A DNA stretch of 64,000 nt from JACCXG01 sp963834305 (GTDB lineage Bacteria; Acidobacteriota; Vicinamibacteria; Vicinamibacterales; 2-12-FULL-66-21), in NCBI GenBank assembly GCA_963834305.1, contig CAWIAX010000001.1, forward strand, positions 186,001-250,000, read 5' to 3'. Shown piece by piece: positions 1 to 9,375 of the stretch (position 1 is its first letter; each line of letters begins with the position of its first letter). Below the pieces are notes generated by a model. The model saw only the letters and a list, made by a program, of their open reading frames with translations, was not told the origin of the DNA and did no database searches. The position numbers and the translations under genes are program-made.

Positions 1-855
1 GAAGCCGGCGTCGTCCGCGACACCGTGAGTTTCCGCGCCGCGCTCTGGCGCAGCGGCAAGGCGCGCCGCCTGCAGGCCGGTGAGTACCGCTTCGACCGGC
101 CGATGAGTGCGCGCGAGGTCGTCGACAAGCTGGCGCGTGGCGACGTCTACCTGCGGTCGATTACCTTCGCCGAGGGGCTCACCATCCGGCAGATGGCCCA
201 GGTCTACGAGCGCGAAGGCTTCGGCCCGGCCGGCGACTTCATCAATGCCACGCGCAACCCCGCGCCCATCCGCGACATCGATCCGCAGGCCGCGGACCTC
301 GAAGGCTACCTGTTCCCGAGCACCTACGCCCTGCCGCGCCGGGCCACGGCGGAACAGCTGGTGCAGCGGATGGTCACGGCGTTTCGCGATGCCCTGGCCG
401 CCGAGACCGTCGACGCGGCGGCGCGGCGGGGCCTCACCATCCGCGAGCTGGTGACCCTCGCTTCGCTCGTCGAGAAGGAAACCGCGAAGGCCGCGGAGCG
501 GCCGGTCGTGGCCGCCGTCTACAGCAACCGGCTGAAGATCGGCATGGGCATGCAGTGCGACCCGACGGTCATCTACGCGCTCGAGCGCGCGGGACGCTAC
601 ACGGGCAACCTGACGCGCGAGGACCTGCGGTTCGACTCGCCGTACAACACCTACCGGTATGCGGGGCTGCCGCCCGGTCCGATCGCCTCCCCCGGGCGAG
701 CGTCGCTCGAAGCGGCCGCGGCGCCGGCCGACGTCCCCTACATCTACTTCGTGAGCAGGAACGACGGCTCCCACGTGTTCTCCACGACGCTCGACGAGCA
801 CAATCGGAATGTCTTCGAATATCAGGTCAAGCCGTTCCGGCGCGGCGCCCGGTAG
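1..855 (+). CDS. mltG: Endolytic murein transglycosylase MltG, 5' end outside window
   Basis: Inner-membrane enzyme that cleaves nascent peptidoglycan strands and so sets glycan chain length. The frame is open from base 1, so the membrane anchor lies upstream of the window; the GTG at 25 is internal. The YceG domain is visible: LASLVEKET near residue 158 of the visible part (its Glu is catalytic in the family), then QCDPTVIYAL and PYNTYRYAGLPPGPIASPG. The C-terminus ends normally with TAG at 853-855. The next gene may start 47 bp before this stop. Identity is secure; only the N-terminus is missing. Confidence 0.95.
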   Translation, partial: EAGVVRDTVSFRAALWRSGKARRLQAGEYRFDRPMSAREVVDKLARGDVYLRSITFAEGLTIRQMAQVYEREGFGPAGDFINATRNPAPIRDIDPQAADLEGYLFPSTYALPRRATAEQLVQRMVTAFRDALAAETVDAAARRGLTIRELVTLASLVEKETAKAAERPVVAAVYSNRLKIGMGMQCDPTVIYALERAGRYTGNLTREDLRFDSPYNTYRYAGLPPGPIASPGRASLEAAAAPADVPYIYFVSRNDGSHVFSTTLDEHNRNVFEYQVKPFRRGAR

Positions 856-3592
856 GCTGCCAGCGCCGCCGCCGCGCTGGCGCGTGCTCCTCGGCACCTG
901 CGTGCTCGCCCTGGCGCTCGGCATGGCGGGCGCCGCGCAGTCGACTATCGTCATCACGGGGTCGGTGCGCGACGTGGCCGGCGCCGCGATCGACGAGGCG
1001 GAGGTGCTGCTGACCACTCCGGCGTTGACCGTGGTGGCGACGACCCGCTCGAACCCGTCGGGCCGCTTCACCCTGCAAGCACCAGCCGCCGGTTCGTACC
1101 TGCTCATCGTGCGCGCGCCGGCCTTCGGCGAAGCTCGCCAGGCGCTTGCCGTCCAGCCAACAGGCACCCCGCCGATCGACGTGACCCTGCAGGTGGGCGC
1201 GGTGCGGGAGGAGGTCACGGTGGCGGCCTCCCGCGAGGGCGTCGAGTCGCTTCGCCTGGCCATCCAGCCCGTCAGCGTCGTCACCGCCGAGGAGATTGGC
1301 GAGCGCGTCACGACGGTGGTGGCGCAGGCCGTGGAGGGGGAGGCTGGCGTGCACCTGCAGCAGACGAGCCCGACCATGGCCGGCATCGTCGTCCGCGGAT
1401 TGACCGGGAACAAGGTGAACGTCTTCGTCGACGGTGTGCGCTACTCGAATGGCGCGCAGCGCGGCGGCGTCAACACGTTCCTCGATCTCATCGAGCCGGG
1501 CGGGCTGGAGACGATCGAGATTCTCAGGGGGCCGTCGAGCGCCCAGTACGGGAGCGATGCCCTGGGCGGGAGCGTCCAGTTCTTCTCGAAGCCGCCCGCG
1601 CTGGGCAGCGCCGGCAGCCCGCGATTCGGCGGCAGCCTCAGCGTCGGCGCCGGCAGCAGCCATCAGTTCGGCTCCGCGACAGGGATCGTGGGCTACCGCG
1701 GCCAGGGCCTGGGCATCACGGGATCGCTCGGCGGGCGCCGCGTCGGATCGATCAGGCCGGGCGGCGGGATCGACTCCCACGCCGCGGCTACGCGGTTCCT
1801 CGGCGTGCCTTCGACGGTGCTGATGGGCGACCGGTTGCCGGACACCGGGTTCGGGCAGGCTGGCGGCGCGGCGCGCGTCAACTGGGTCGTCAACCCGGCA
1901 ACGAGCCTCGTGGCGAGCTACATGCGGACGCACCAGGACGGAGGCAATCGCTACGACCAGCTGCTCGGCGGAGACGGCAACCTGGTGGCAGAGCTGAACG
2001 GGCTCTCGCTCGACCTGTTTTCCATCCGGCTGGAGCGCCTTGGTCTCGGTCCGTTCGCGCACGCGTCCGCGACGTATTCGCTCAACAGCCAGCGCGAGGA
2101 GCGCGTCAACCAGGGAGGCAACGGCAACCCGGCGGGCACGATCGGCCACGAGCCCGAGCGGACGACGGTGCACGGCTTCCAGGCCGCGGCGACCCGTCCG
2201 CTCGGCACGCGGGCCACCCTGACCTTCGGGGGCGACCTCTACCTGGAAGGGCTGCGATCGGATGCCTTCAACGTCAATCCGCTGACTGGCGCGGTCTCTC
2301 CCCGGCGTCCGCGGGTGCCCGACGGCGCCACGTTCCGTCAAGGCGGCGCCTACACCCAGGCGGCCTTCGACGTGCGGCCCGATCGTCTCCGCCTGGTCGC
2401 GTCGCTGCGCTACGGCGGCGCCGCGTACGAGGCGGAGGCGGCCGACAGTCCCCTCGTGAACGGTGCGCGGCTCTGGCCGGACGACTCGGCCGGCGTGTCG
2501 GATGCGACATTCCGGGCGGCCGCGGTTGTGACCCCTGACGAACGCTGGGCGGTTCTTGGATCGGTCAGCCGGGGCTTTCGTGCTCCCCACATGACCGACC
2601 TGGGTACGCTCGGCCTTACCGGGTCCGGCTTCGAGGTTGCCGCCCCCGACGTGCGGGGGTTCGGCGGGTTCGTCGGCACCACGGCCGATGCGTCGGCCGT
2701 CTCCACCGGGAGCGCGGTGACGCAGGTCGGTCCGGAGACCAGCCTGCAATACGAAACGTCGGTGCGCTACCGGCGCGGCGGATGGCGGACCGAGCTGTCG
2801 CTGTTCGTCAACAGCATCACCGGCAACATTCAGAAGCAGGCCTTGATCCTGCCGCAAGGGGCGGTGGGGACCAGCCTCGGCGGACAGCCGATCGTGTCGC
2901 AGACCGCCAGCGGCGTCGTGTTCGTGGCCGCCACGACCGTTCCCGTGCTGGTGCGCGCCAACTTCGACAACGCCAGGATCTGGGGCGTCGAGCACACCGC
3001 GGACGCGCGGCTCGGACGCGACCTGTCGTTCCGCACGGCGTTCACCTACCTGCGGGCCCGCGACACCGTGACGGACCTGCCGCCGAACATCGAGGGGGGC
3101 ACGCCGGCGCCGCAGGGCTGGGTGTCGTTCCGCTACACCCGGCCCGGCCGCCGCTGGTGGACCGAGCCCTACCTGCACATCGGCTGGGCCCAGCCGCATC
3201 TCTCGTCCCTGGATCTCGGCGATCGCCGGACCGGGGCGGAGCGCAGCCGACCGTCCATTCAGCAGTTCTTCCGCAACGGCGCCCGGGCGCGAGGCTGGAC
3301 CGGGCCGGGACCCGACGCGGCGTTCAACACGCCGGACGACGTGCTGCTGGCGACCGGCGAGACCCTGGCGCAGATCCAGGACCGGGTGCTGGGCGCTTCG
3401 GGGAACGCCGCGCCGCTCTTCACCGCAGTGCCGGGATACGTCGTGATCGGCATCCGCAGCGGTGCCCGGATCGGCCGGCACGAGCTGCTCGTCGATGTGG
3501 AGAACCTGACCGACGAGAACTACCGCGGCGTCAGCTGGGGCGTGGACGCGCCGGGGCGCGGCGTGTCCGTCCGCTACGTCGCGCGCTTCTGA
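809..3592 (+). CDS. TonB-dependent receptor with carboxypeptidase-regulatory-like N-domain
   Basis: Outer-membrane gated channel, about 927 aa, for an unknown ligand (siderophore, cobalamin or glycan). An exported N-terminus with likely cleavage after GAGAA-type residues near 43 is followed by a carboxypeptidase-regulatory-like beta-sandwich (about 48-130), the plug (about 150-260, with GLETIEILRGPSSAQYGSDA) and a long beta-barrel ending in a terminal Phe, the usual BAM signal. The ATG at 809 overlaps mltG. An in-frame GTG at 884 would give a cleaner signal peptide (MLLGTCVLALALGMAGAAQ), and no good ribosome site decides between them. The frame is intact, unlike the second receptor at 43.7 kb. 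Confidence 0.9.
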   Translation: MSSNIRSSRSGAAPGRLPAPPPRWRVLLGTCVLALALGMAGAAQSTIVITGSVRDVAGAAIDEAEVLLTTPALTVVATTRSNPSGRFTLQAPAAGSYLLIVRAPAFGEARQALAVQPTGTPPIDVTLQVGAVREEVTVAASREGVESLRLAIQPVSVVTAEEIGERVTTVVAQAVEGEAGVHLQQTSPTMAGIVVRGLTGNKVNVFVDGVRYSNGAQRGGVNTFLDLIEPGGLETIEILRGPSSAQYGSDALGGSVQFFSKPPALGSAGSPRFGGSLSVGAGSSHQFGSATGIVGYRGQGLGITGSLGGRRVGSIRPGGGIDSHAAATRFLGVPSTVLMGDRLPDTGFGQAGGAARVNWVVNPATSLVASYMRTHQDGGNRYDQLLGGDGNLVAELNGLSLDLFSIRLERLGLGPFAHASATYSLNSQREERVNQGGNGNPAGTIGHEPERTTVHGFQAAATRPLGTRATLTFGGDLYLEGLRSDAFNVNPLTGAVSPRRPRVPDGATFRQGGAYTQAAFDVRPDRLRLVASLRYGGAAYEAEAADSPLVNGARLWPDDSAGVSDATFRAAAVVTPDERWAVLGSVSRGFRAPHMTDLGTLGLTGSGFEVAAPDVRGFGGFVGTTADASAVSTGSAVTQVGPETSLQYETSVRYRRGGWRTELSLFVNSITGNIQKQALILPQGAVGTSLGGQPIVSQTASGVVFVAATTVPVLVRANFDNARIWGVEHTADARLGRDLSFRTAFTYLRARDTVTDLPPNIEGGTPAPQGWVSFRYTRPGRRWWTEPYLHIGWAQPHLSSLDLGDRRTGAERSRPSIQQFFRNGARARGWTGPGPDAAFNTPDDVLLATGETLAQIQDRVLGASGNAAPLFTAVPGYVVIGIRSGARIGRHELLVDVENLTDENYRGVSWGVDAPGRGVSVRYVARF

Positions 3593-3598
3593 GGCAGC

Positions 3599-4480
3599 CT
3601 ACCGCTCGCCCCATTTCAGCTTCTGTCGCAGCACGTCGAAATAGGTGCGGCTGGACGAGCGCACCAGCCGGAGCGGCCGGGGGGCGCGGGCGATCGTCAC
3701 GGCGTCGCCCGGCTGCAGGGCGTGGCCGGACTGCCCGTCGAACGTCACGAACACTTCGTCGCTGCCGTGCATGTCCGGCTCGACGAGCACGTCCGAGGAC
3801 CCCGTGACCACGAGCGGCCGGTTGGTCAGCATGTGCGGCGCAATCGGCGTCAGCAGCACCGCGTCCACGACCGGGTGCACGATCGGCCCCCCGGCGGCCA
3901 GATTGTAGGCGGTGGAGCCGGTGGGCGTCGCCACGATCAGCCCGTCGGCCCGGACGCGCATCACCGGCATCCCGGCGACCGACACCGACAGCTCGATGAT
4001 CCGCGAGAGCGCCGCCTTGGTGATGACGACGTCGTTCAACACCAGTTCATCCGTGTGCACCCGGCCGTCCCGCAGCGTCCGCGCGTGGAGCATCATGCGC
4101 TCCTCGATTTCCGCAGTCCCGGCGAGCGCCGCCTCGAGCGAGGGATAGAGCTCGTCGAGGGTGATCTCGGTCAGGAAGCCCAGGCTGCCGAAGTTGACGC
4201 CGGCAATCGGCACGTCCACGGCCGCGCGGGCGATGCGCCGCGCCATGCCGATGAGGGTGCCGTCGCCGCCGAGCAGCACGATCAGGTCGCAGGCCTTCGG
4301 CAGGTCGTCGCGGCTGGTGGTCGGCAGGTCCGGGCGCACGCCGGCCAGGTGCGCGGTCTCGGTCTCGAAGACGACCCCGACGCCGCGTGCCTCGAGCCAG
4401 GCGGCGAGCTCGGCCAGGACGCTGGCCGCGGCTTCGACCCGGTGCTTGGCGACGAGTCCGACCTTCGATATGGGCTGCAT
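3599..4480 (-). CDS. nadK: NAD kinase
   Basis: Phosphorylates NAD to NADP in the cytoplasm, supplying NADPH pools. 293 aa, normal family length. It has the GGDGT nucleotide-binding motif at 71-75, NFGSLGFL at 96-103, and the later TPTGSTAYNLAAGGP segment typical of PpnK. Its ATG overlaps the tlyA stop (TGATG), so it is the last gene of the xseA-xseB-prenyl synthase-tlyA-nadK run and is probably translationally coupled. It converges on the TonB receptor with only 6 bp between the stops. Confidence 0.97.
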   Translation of the reverse strand: MQPISKVGLVAKHRVEAAASVLAELAAWLEARGVGVVFETETAHLAGVRPDLPTTSRDDLPKACDLIVLLGGDGTLIGMARRIARAAVDVPIAGVNFGSLGFLTEITLDELYPSLEAALAGTAEIEERMMLHARTLRDGRVHTDELVLNDVVITKAALSRIIELSVSVAGMPVMRVRADGLIVATPTGSTAYNLAAGGPIVHPVVDAVLLTPIAPHMLTNRPLVVTGSSDVLVEPDMHGSDEVFVTFDGQSGHALQPGDAVTIARAPRPLRLVRSSSRTYFDVLRQKLKWGER

Positions 4481-5256
4481 CAGCGGGGCCGCGCCAGCCG
4501 CAGGTGCAGCAGGAACTCGCGGTTGCCTTCCATGCCGGTGATGGGAGATTCGACCACGCCGGCCCGGTGAAAGCCAAGCCCCTCCGCGGCGCCGGCCACG
4601 TCGGCGACCACCCGCGCCTGCACCTCAGGATCCCGCACGATGCCTCCCTTGCCGACTTCGCCGCGGCCCGCCTCGAACTGCGGCTTCACGAGCGCCACGA
4701 CATCGCCGCCGGCGGCGAGCAGCGGCGGCAGCACCGGCAGGATGTGCCGGAGCGAGATGAACGAGACGTCGATGGTCACGAGGTCGCAGGGCAGGACCTC
4801 GGCGGGGAGCTGGGCGGGGGTCAGCGCTCTCGCGTTGACGCGCTCCAGGACGACCACCCGCGGGTCGCTGCGGATTTTCCAGTCCAGCTGTCCATGGCCG
4901 ACGTCGAGCGCCACCACCCGCCGCGCGCCGCGCTGCAGCAGCACGTCGGTGAAGCCGCCGGTGGAGGCGCCGATGTCCAGCGCGGTGCGCCCGTCGGCGG
5001 CGATGTCGAAGACGTCCAGGGCGTGGGCGAGCTTGACGCCGCCGCGGCCGACGTAGGGGTGGTCAGGCGTATCGACCGTGACGATGGCCGTGTCCGGCAC
5101 CGCCGCGCCGGCCTTGGTCAGCGGCTGGCCGTTCACCCGGACCTGCCCCGCGAGGATCAGCGCCCTGGCGCGCTCGCGCGAGGGGACGAGGCCGCGGTCG
5201 ACGAGGAGGGTGTCCAGTCGTGGCCCCTTCTTCAATGGCTGCGCGCCAGGATCCAT
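4480..5256 (-). CDS. tlyA: TlyA-type rRNA 2'-O-methyltransferase (hemolysin A family)
   Basis: 258 aa. An N-terminal S4 RNA-binding domain (about 10-70; RLDTLLVDRGLVPSRERAR) precedes an FtsJ-like Rossmann methyltransferase domain with the SAM-binding stretch ALDIGASTGGFTDVLL near 93-108 and VKPQFEAGRGEVGKGG downstream. In mycobacteria TlyA methylates 16S and 23S rRNA; the same role here is inferred. The start overlaps the end of the prenyl synthase gene by 25 bp, and the stop overlaps nadK's start, so it sits inside a coupled operon. Confidence 0.94.
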   Translation of the reverse strand: MDPGAQPLKKGPRLDTLLVDRGLVPSRERARALILAGQVRVNGQPLTKAGAAVPDTAIVTVDTPDHPYVGRGGVKLAHALDVFDIAADGRTALDIGASTGGFTDVLLQRGARRVVALDVGHGQLDWKIRSDPRVVVLERVNARALTPAQLPAEVLPCDLVTIDVSFISLRHILPVLPPLLAAGGDVVALVKPQFEAGRGEVGKGGIVRDPEVQARVVADVAGAAEGLGFHRAGVVESPITGMEGNREFLLHLRLARPR

Positions 5257-6188
5257 CGCGCGATGGCGGGGAGCTGGCCGTCGAGACCGCCCTGGTCGAG
5301 GGCCGCCAGCGCCTGCGCGACGCTGGCGTGGGCCCGCCGCCGCGACTCGTCCAGCCCGTACATCGCGGGATAGGTCGGCTTGCCGGCCGCCGCGTCCTTG
5401 CCGGCGGTCTTGCCGAGCACGGCCGAGGCGCCCTCGACGTCGAGGATGTCGTCGACGATCTGAAAGGCGAGTCCAACGTGGGTGCCGTAGGCGCCGACGC
5501 TCTCGAGCACGTCGGGCGCCGCGCCGGCCATGGTGGCGCCGGCCACGGCGCTGGCGCGCAGCAGCGCACCGGTCTTCCGTGCGTGCATCTCGTGCAGCTG
5601 CCCCTCGTCGAGGGACGGCGCGCCCGGCCCGGCCGCCGCCAGATCGAGCGCCTGCCCGCCGACCATCCCGGCCGCACCGGCGGCGTCGGCAATCGCCGCG
5701 ATCGCGGCGAGCTTCCGCGCCGCCAGCTCGCCGGCCGGCAGCTCCGGCGGCGCGTCGGCCGCGCGCGGCTCACGGGCGAGCAGCGCGAACGCTTCGGTCA
5801 GGAGCGCGTCACCCGACAGGATGGCCGTCCCCTCACCATAGACCACGTGGGCGGTCGGCCGGCCGCGGCGCAGCGTGTCGTTGTCCATGGCGGGCAGGTC
5901 GTCGTGCACCAGCGAGTAGGTGTGAATCAGCTCGAGGGCGCAGGCGGCGGGCAGCGCCAGGCGCATCACCAGCGCGCCGCTCAGGCCGGCGCGGAGCCCG
6001 ACGGCCTCGGCCGCGGCCAGGACCAGCAGCGGACGGAGACGCTTGCCCCCCGCCAGCACGCTGTAACGCATGGCGTCGGCGATGACGGCCGGGGCGCAAT
6101 CGCCCGCCGGCAGGATCCGCTCGAGGGCCGCGTCAACGGCGCGGCGCTGCGCGGCCAGCCACGTCTCGAGCTCCGGGTGCGCGGTCAC
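5232..6188 (-). CDS. ispA: Polyprenyl (farnesyl/geranylgeranyl) diphosphate synthase
   Basis: Condenses isopentenyl diphosphate with allylic diphosphates to make C15-C20 prenyl chains for quinones and carriers. 318 aa. The first Asp-rich motif DDLPAMDND is at 96-104, the second (FQIVDDILD) is near 240, and GGKRLRP binds the diphosphate near 47-53. The GTG start overlaps the xseB stop by 4 nt (GTGA). Gene order xseA-xseB-ispA matches many bacteria. Product chain length cannot be read from sequence with certainty, so the ispA symbol is provisional; crtE/GGPP synthase is an alternative. Confidence 0.92.
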   Translation of the reverse strand: MTAHPELETWLAAQRRAVDAALERILPAGDCAPAVIADAMRYSVLAGGKRLRPLLVLAAAEAVGLRAGLSGALVMRLALPAACALELIHTYSLVHDDLPAMDNDTLRRGRPTAHVVYGEGTAILSGDALLTEAFALLAREPRAADAPPELPAGELAARKLAAIAAIADAAGAAGMVGGQALDLAAAGPGAPSLDEGQLHEMHARKTGALLRASAVAGATMAGAAPDVLESVGAYGTHVGLAFQIVDDILDVEGASAVLGKTAGKDAAAGKPTYPAMYGLDESRRRAHASVAQALAALDQGGLDGQLPAIARWILARSH

Positions 6189-6442
6189 CGGCTCTTGCCG
6201 CCCTCGTCGGACGGCGTCAGGCCCATGGCGGTATGCGCGGGGCGCAGTTCGCCGCGCTCGTTCAGGATGTCGAGCCGCCGCTCGGCGTCCTCGAGCCGGG
6301 CGTGGCAGAAGCGCGACAGCTGCACACCGCGTTCGTAGAGCTCGAGCGCCTTCTCGAGAGTCAGATCGCCCTCTTCCATCTTCTTGACGATGGCCTCGAG
6401 CTCCGCGCTCGCGGACTCGAAGTCCTTAATGGTCGGATCCAT
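6185..6442 (-). CDS. xseB: Exodeoxyribonuclease VII small subunit
   Basis: Small helical subunit that multimerises on XseA to form the single-strand exonuclease ExoVII. About 85 aa: MDPTIKDFESASAELEAIV then KKMEEGDLTLEKALELYERG, the family hallmark. A longer frame begins at 6472, but the ATG at 6442 is preceded by GGGAGG at a good distance and matches the usual length, so it is preferred. It lies 17 bp inside the end of xseA and overlaps the next gene by 4 nt. Confidence 0.95.
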   Translation of the reverse strand: MDPTIKDFESASAELEAIVKKMEEGDLTLEKALELYERGVQLSRFCHARLEDAERRLDILNERGELRPAHTAMGLTPSDEGGKSR

Positions 6443-7844
6443 GGCCCTCCCGTACCTCGCAATCGAGTTCACCCTCGTGCAGCGTCACGCGCACCCGATC
6501 GCCGGTTCGCACCTCCGCCGCCCGGCTGACGATGGCCGTGCGGTCGGCATTCCAGCACACGGCGTAGCCGCGCGCCAGCACGGCCAGCGGGCTGAGCGAT
6601 TCGAGCCGGCCCGCCACCGCGGTCAGGCGGCCGCGGGCCTGGTCGCGCTGGCGCTGCGCGGCGGCGGTCAGCCGTCCGTCGGCGGCGGCGAGACGGCTGC
6701 GCATCGCCGCGTGCTGGCGCCGGACATCCCGGGCGTCGAGCCGCGCCCGCCACGCCTGGAGCTCGCGCGATCGGCGTGCGACCAGCGCCGAGGCGGTTCG
6801 CCGCAGCGCGTGCGTCAACTCCGAGACGTGACGGCCCTGCATGGCCACGCGCGTCTGCCATCCGGCCAGGCCGCGGCGGCTCGTCAGCACGTGGACCTGG
6901 TTGCGCCGCCGCTGGATGCCGGCACGCATCGCCGACTGGAGCCGCCCGCCGAGCCGCTCGATGTGGGCGGAGAATTGCTCGTGCGCCGCCACCACCATCT
7001 CGGCGGCGGCCGACGGGGTCGGCGCGCGCAGGTCGGCCACGAAATCCGCAATCGTCACGTCGACCTCGTGCCCGACCGCCGAGATCACCGGCACCGGGGC
7101 CGCGGCGATGGCGCGCGCCAGCACCTCTTCGTTGAACGCCCACAGGTCCTCGATCGAGCCGCCGCCGCGGCCGACGATGACCACGTCCACTCCCTCGACG
7201 CGGGCAATCGCCTTCAGCGCCCGGGCAATGTCCTCGGCGGCGTTCTCGCCCTGCACCCGCACCGGCCGCACGACCAGGTGGGCCGTCGGATGCCGCCGGT
7301 TGAGGACCTTGATGATGTCCTTCAGTGCGGCCCCGTCGAGCGAAGTGACGATGCCTATCTTGCGCGGCAGCGCGGGGATCCGGCGCTTCCTCGCCGCGTC
7401 GAACAGCCCCTCCGCCTGGAGCCGGCGCTTGAGCTGCTCGAAGGCGAGCTGCAGGGCGCCGCGCCCGTGCGGGTCCAGGTGCTCGCAGACGAGCTGATAT
7501 TCCCCCTTCGGTTCGTACACGCTCAGCTGACCGCGCGCGACCACGTGCAGGCCGTCCTCCAGCTTGAACTTCAGGTAGCGGTACGCCGAGCGGAACATCA
7601 CCGCTTTCAGCTGCGCGCCGGCGTCCTTGAGCGTGAAGTAGACGTGTCCGGTGTTCCACACCCGGCAGTTCGAGACTTCGCCTTCGACCCAGATTTCGCC
7701 GAAGCCGGTCTCGAGCGCGGTGCGGATGCCGCTGGTGAGCTCGGTGACGGTGAGGACGCGGCGCCGGGCGCGCGGCGGCGGGCGCACCGGCGCCGCCCCG
7801 GTGTCGGGGTCCTCCTCGAACGGCACGTCGAACAGATCGGGCAT
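6426..7844 (-). CDS. xseA: Exodeoxyribonuclease VII large subunit
   Basis: Catalytic subunit of ExoVII, which degrades single-stranded DNA in both directions. 472 aa. The N-terminal OB fold (about 30-125; LTVTELTSGIRTALE, GEIWVEGEVSN) is followed by the catalytic domain with GIVTSLDGAALKDI, VDVVIVGRGGGSIEDLWAFN and PVISAVGHEVDVTIADF, then a coiled-coil-like Arg/Ala-rich region that binds the small subunit. The first gene of a tight minus-strand operon. Intact. Confidence 0.97.
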   Translation of the reverse strand: MPDLFDVPFEEDPDTGAAPVRPPPRARRRVLTVTELTSGIRTALETGFGEIWVEGEVSNCRVWNTGHVYFTLKDAGAQLKAVMFRSAYRYLKFKLEDGLHVVARGQLSVYEPKGEYQLVCEHLDPHGRGALQLAFEQLKRRLQAEGLFDAARKRRIPALPRKIGIVTSLDGAALKDIIKVLNRRHPTAHLVVRPVRVQGENAAEDIARALKAIARVEGVDVVIVGRGGGSIEDLWAFNEEVLARAIAAAPVPVISAVGHEVDVTIADFVADLRAPTPSAAAEMVVAAHEQFSAHIERLGGRLQSAMRAGIQRRRNQVHVLTSRRGLAGWQTRVAMQGRHVSELTHALRRTASALVARRSRELQAWRARLDARDVRRQHAAMRSRLAAADGRLTAAAQRQRDQARGRLTAVAGRLESLSPLAVLARGYAVCWNADRTAIVSRAAEVRTGDRVRVTLHEGELDCEVREGHGSDH

Positions 7845-7868
7845 GGCTGTCGCGCGTTCCGCCGCGCG

Positions 7869-8696
7869 CTACGGCTCGGTCGCCGCGAGCGGGCGATTCG
7901 TCAGCGCGTCCACGTCGGCCGCCGACAGGTTCAGGCGCTCGATGTGCGTCGCGCGGCCCGTGGCCGGGTCGGCCGTGATGATGACCGCGTTGAGGCGCGC
8001 GACGCCCGCCGCGGCCTCGAAGCGCGATGGCATGCCGGTCAGGAACCGGCCCAGCGCCGCCTCCGTCGTCACGCCGATGATCGAATCGTGCGGCCCGGTC
8101 ATGCCGACATCGGTGAGGCAGGCGGTGCCCTTGGGCAGGATCCGTTCGTCGGCGGTCTGGACGTGCGTGTGGGTGCCGAGCACGGCGGTCGCCTTGCCGT
8201 CGAGGTGCCACCCCATCGCGATCTTCTCCGACGTGGCTTCGGCGTGCACATCCACGAGGATGACGCGGGCCTTGGCCCGGAGCGCCTCGACTTCCTTTGC
8301 CGCCACGGCGAACGGGTCGTCGATCGCGGTCATGAACACCCGGCCCATGACGTTGACGACGCCGACGGGTTCGCCGGTGCGGGTGCGCCCGAGGTAGGCG
8401 CCGCGTCCCGGGACGCCGGCCGGGTAGTTCGCCGGCCGCAGCAGCTTCGGCTGGCGCGGGATGTACTCCAGCACTTCCTTCTTGTCCCAGATGTGGTTGC
8501 CCGACGTCATTACGTCGATGCCATAGCCGAGGAGGGTCTCGGCGATGTCGCCGGTCACGCCGAAGCCGGCGGCGGAGTTCTCGACGTTCGCGACCACGAA
8601 ATCGAGGTCGCGCTGTTCGATCAGGGCCGGAAGCGCGCGCCGCACGATCTCGCGCCCGGGCTTGCCGAAGATGTCGCCGATGAACAGGATGCGCAT
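7869..8696 (-). CDS. YmdB/TIGR00282-family metallophosphoesterase
   Basis: 275 aa calcineurin-like phosphoesterase. In Bacillus and Deinococcus members act on 2',3'-cyclic nucleotides or cAMP; the substrate here is unknown. Metal ligands are visible in MRILFIGDIFGKPGRE, VANVENSA, TSGNHIWDKKEV, VDVHAEATSEK and GTHTHVQTADERIL, matching the family in order. The open frame extends to 9038, but the upstream part is a shadow of the heat-shock gene; the ATG at 8696, 2 nt after the Hsp20 stop, is the real start. Probably co-transcribed with Hsp20 and the xse operon. Confidence 0.93.
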   Translation of the reverse strand: MRILFIGDIFGKPGREIVRRALPALIEQRDLDFVVANVENSAAGFGVTGDIAETLLGYGIDVMTSGNHIWDKKEVLEYIPRQPKLLRPANYPAGVPGRGAYLGRTRTGEPVGVVNVMGRVFMTAIDDPFAVAAKEVEALRAKARVILVDVHAEATSEKIAMGWHLDGKATAVLGTHTHVQTADERILPKGTACLTDVGMTGPHDSIIGVTTEAALGRFLTGMPSRFEAAAGVARLNAVIITADPATGRATHIERLNLSAADVDALTNRPLAATEP

Positions 8697-8698
8697 GA

Positions 8699-9154
8699 TC
8701 AGCCGCGCCGGGTGATCGGAATGGTGATGTCCCGGCCGCGCCGCTCCTCGATACGGGGGATGACGATGTGGAGCTCGCCGGCGGCGAGGGTGGCGGTGGC
8801 GCGGCCGGCGTCGAAGGCGCCGCCGAGCCGCACGGCGCGGGCGAACCGGCCGAAGCTCCGCTCGGCGAGGTGGAACGCCGCTTCCCGGTGCGCGCACCCG
8901 GCGGGCACCTTGCGGCCCGCGACCACCAGGGTGCCGTGCGAGAAGAGCACGCGCAGCGCGTCGAGCGGGACGCCGGGGACGTCGAGGATCACCTCGATAC
9001 CGTCGCCGGTCTCGAGCACGTCGAGCGGGGGCGTACACTCTCCCGCCGCCACGTCGTCTGGATCGGGCGAGAGGAGGTAGCGGAAGCGGCGCTCGGTGTC
9101 GCGCTGGCGCCGCTCGTGGTCGGGATCGCTCTGCTCACGATAGATGTGGGCCAC
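8699..9154 (-). CDS. Hsp20/alpha-crystallin small heat-shock protein
   Basis: Cytoplasmic holdase chaperone. The alpha-crystallin domain covers roughly the last 100 residues (PPLDVLETGDGIEVILDVPG, GTLVVAGRKVPAG, ELHIVIPRI). The frame can start at ATG 9199, but GTG 9154 is preferred: a TACAAT -10 box (9170-9165) lies just upstream, predicting a 4-nt leader, and the longer N-terminus would encode that promoter. It diverges from another Hsp20 gene at 9376. It has more charged, less canonical sequence than its neighbour, so it may be an accessory or hetero-oligomer partner. Confidence 0.85.
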   Translation of the reverse strand: MAHIYREQSDPDHERRQRDTERRFRYLLSPDPDDVAAGECTPPLDVLETGDGIEVILDVPGVPLDALRVLFSHGTLVVAGRKVPAGCAHREAAFHLAERSFGRFARAVRLGGAFDAGRATATLAAGELHIVIPRIEERRGRDITIPITRRG

Positions 9155-9282
9155 GGTAGCCCGTATTGTAGCCCGGCCCCGCGGACGCGGCTGTGCCAAC
9201 GGGGAGGGAGGGTCTGGACCCTACAATGCACGAGCTTCACTGCCTGTTGGTGATATGAGTGTTTCATAATCATGTTATATGC

Positions 9283-9311
9283 TTGACATGCGCTAATCTA
9301 CTTCGTATCAT
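9283..9311 (+). promoter_or_regulatory. Sigma-70-type promoter of the Hsp20 gene
   Basis: TTGACA at 9283-9288, 17-bp spacer, TATCAT at 9306-9311, in an unusually AT-rich patch for this window. The expected transcription start near 9318 leaves a leader of about 58 nt with a strong AGGAGG-like ribosome site before the ATG at 9376. No CIRCE inverted repeat was seen. Confidence 0.75.
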
Positions 9312-9375
9312 TTCTCTCAGACAAACATCCTGGCGCTCCGGCGTCCAGGCTGATCGCATTCGAGGAGGAGCAACC

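Noticed and set aside
827..3481. An 884-codon open frame on the minus strand across the first TonB receptor
   Set aside because: Shadow frame caused by high GC at codon position 3. The plus-strand protein has clear domains, while this one is Arg/Gly/Pro noise.
9154..9199. ATG 9199 as start of the minus-strand Hsp20
   Set aside because: The added N-terminus would encode the TACAAT promoter box, and its sequence (MAQPRPRGRATIRAT) is unlike Hsp20 proteins. Kept only as a possibility.
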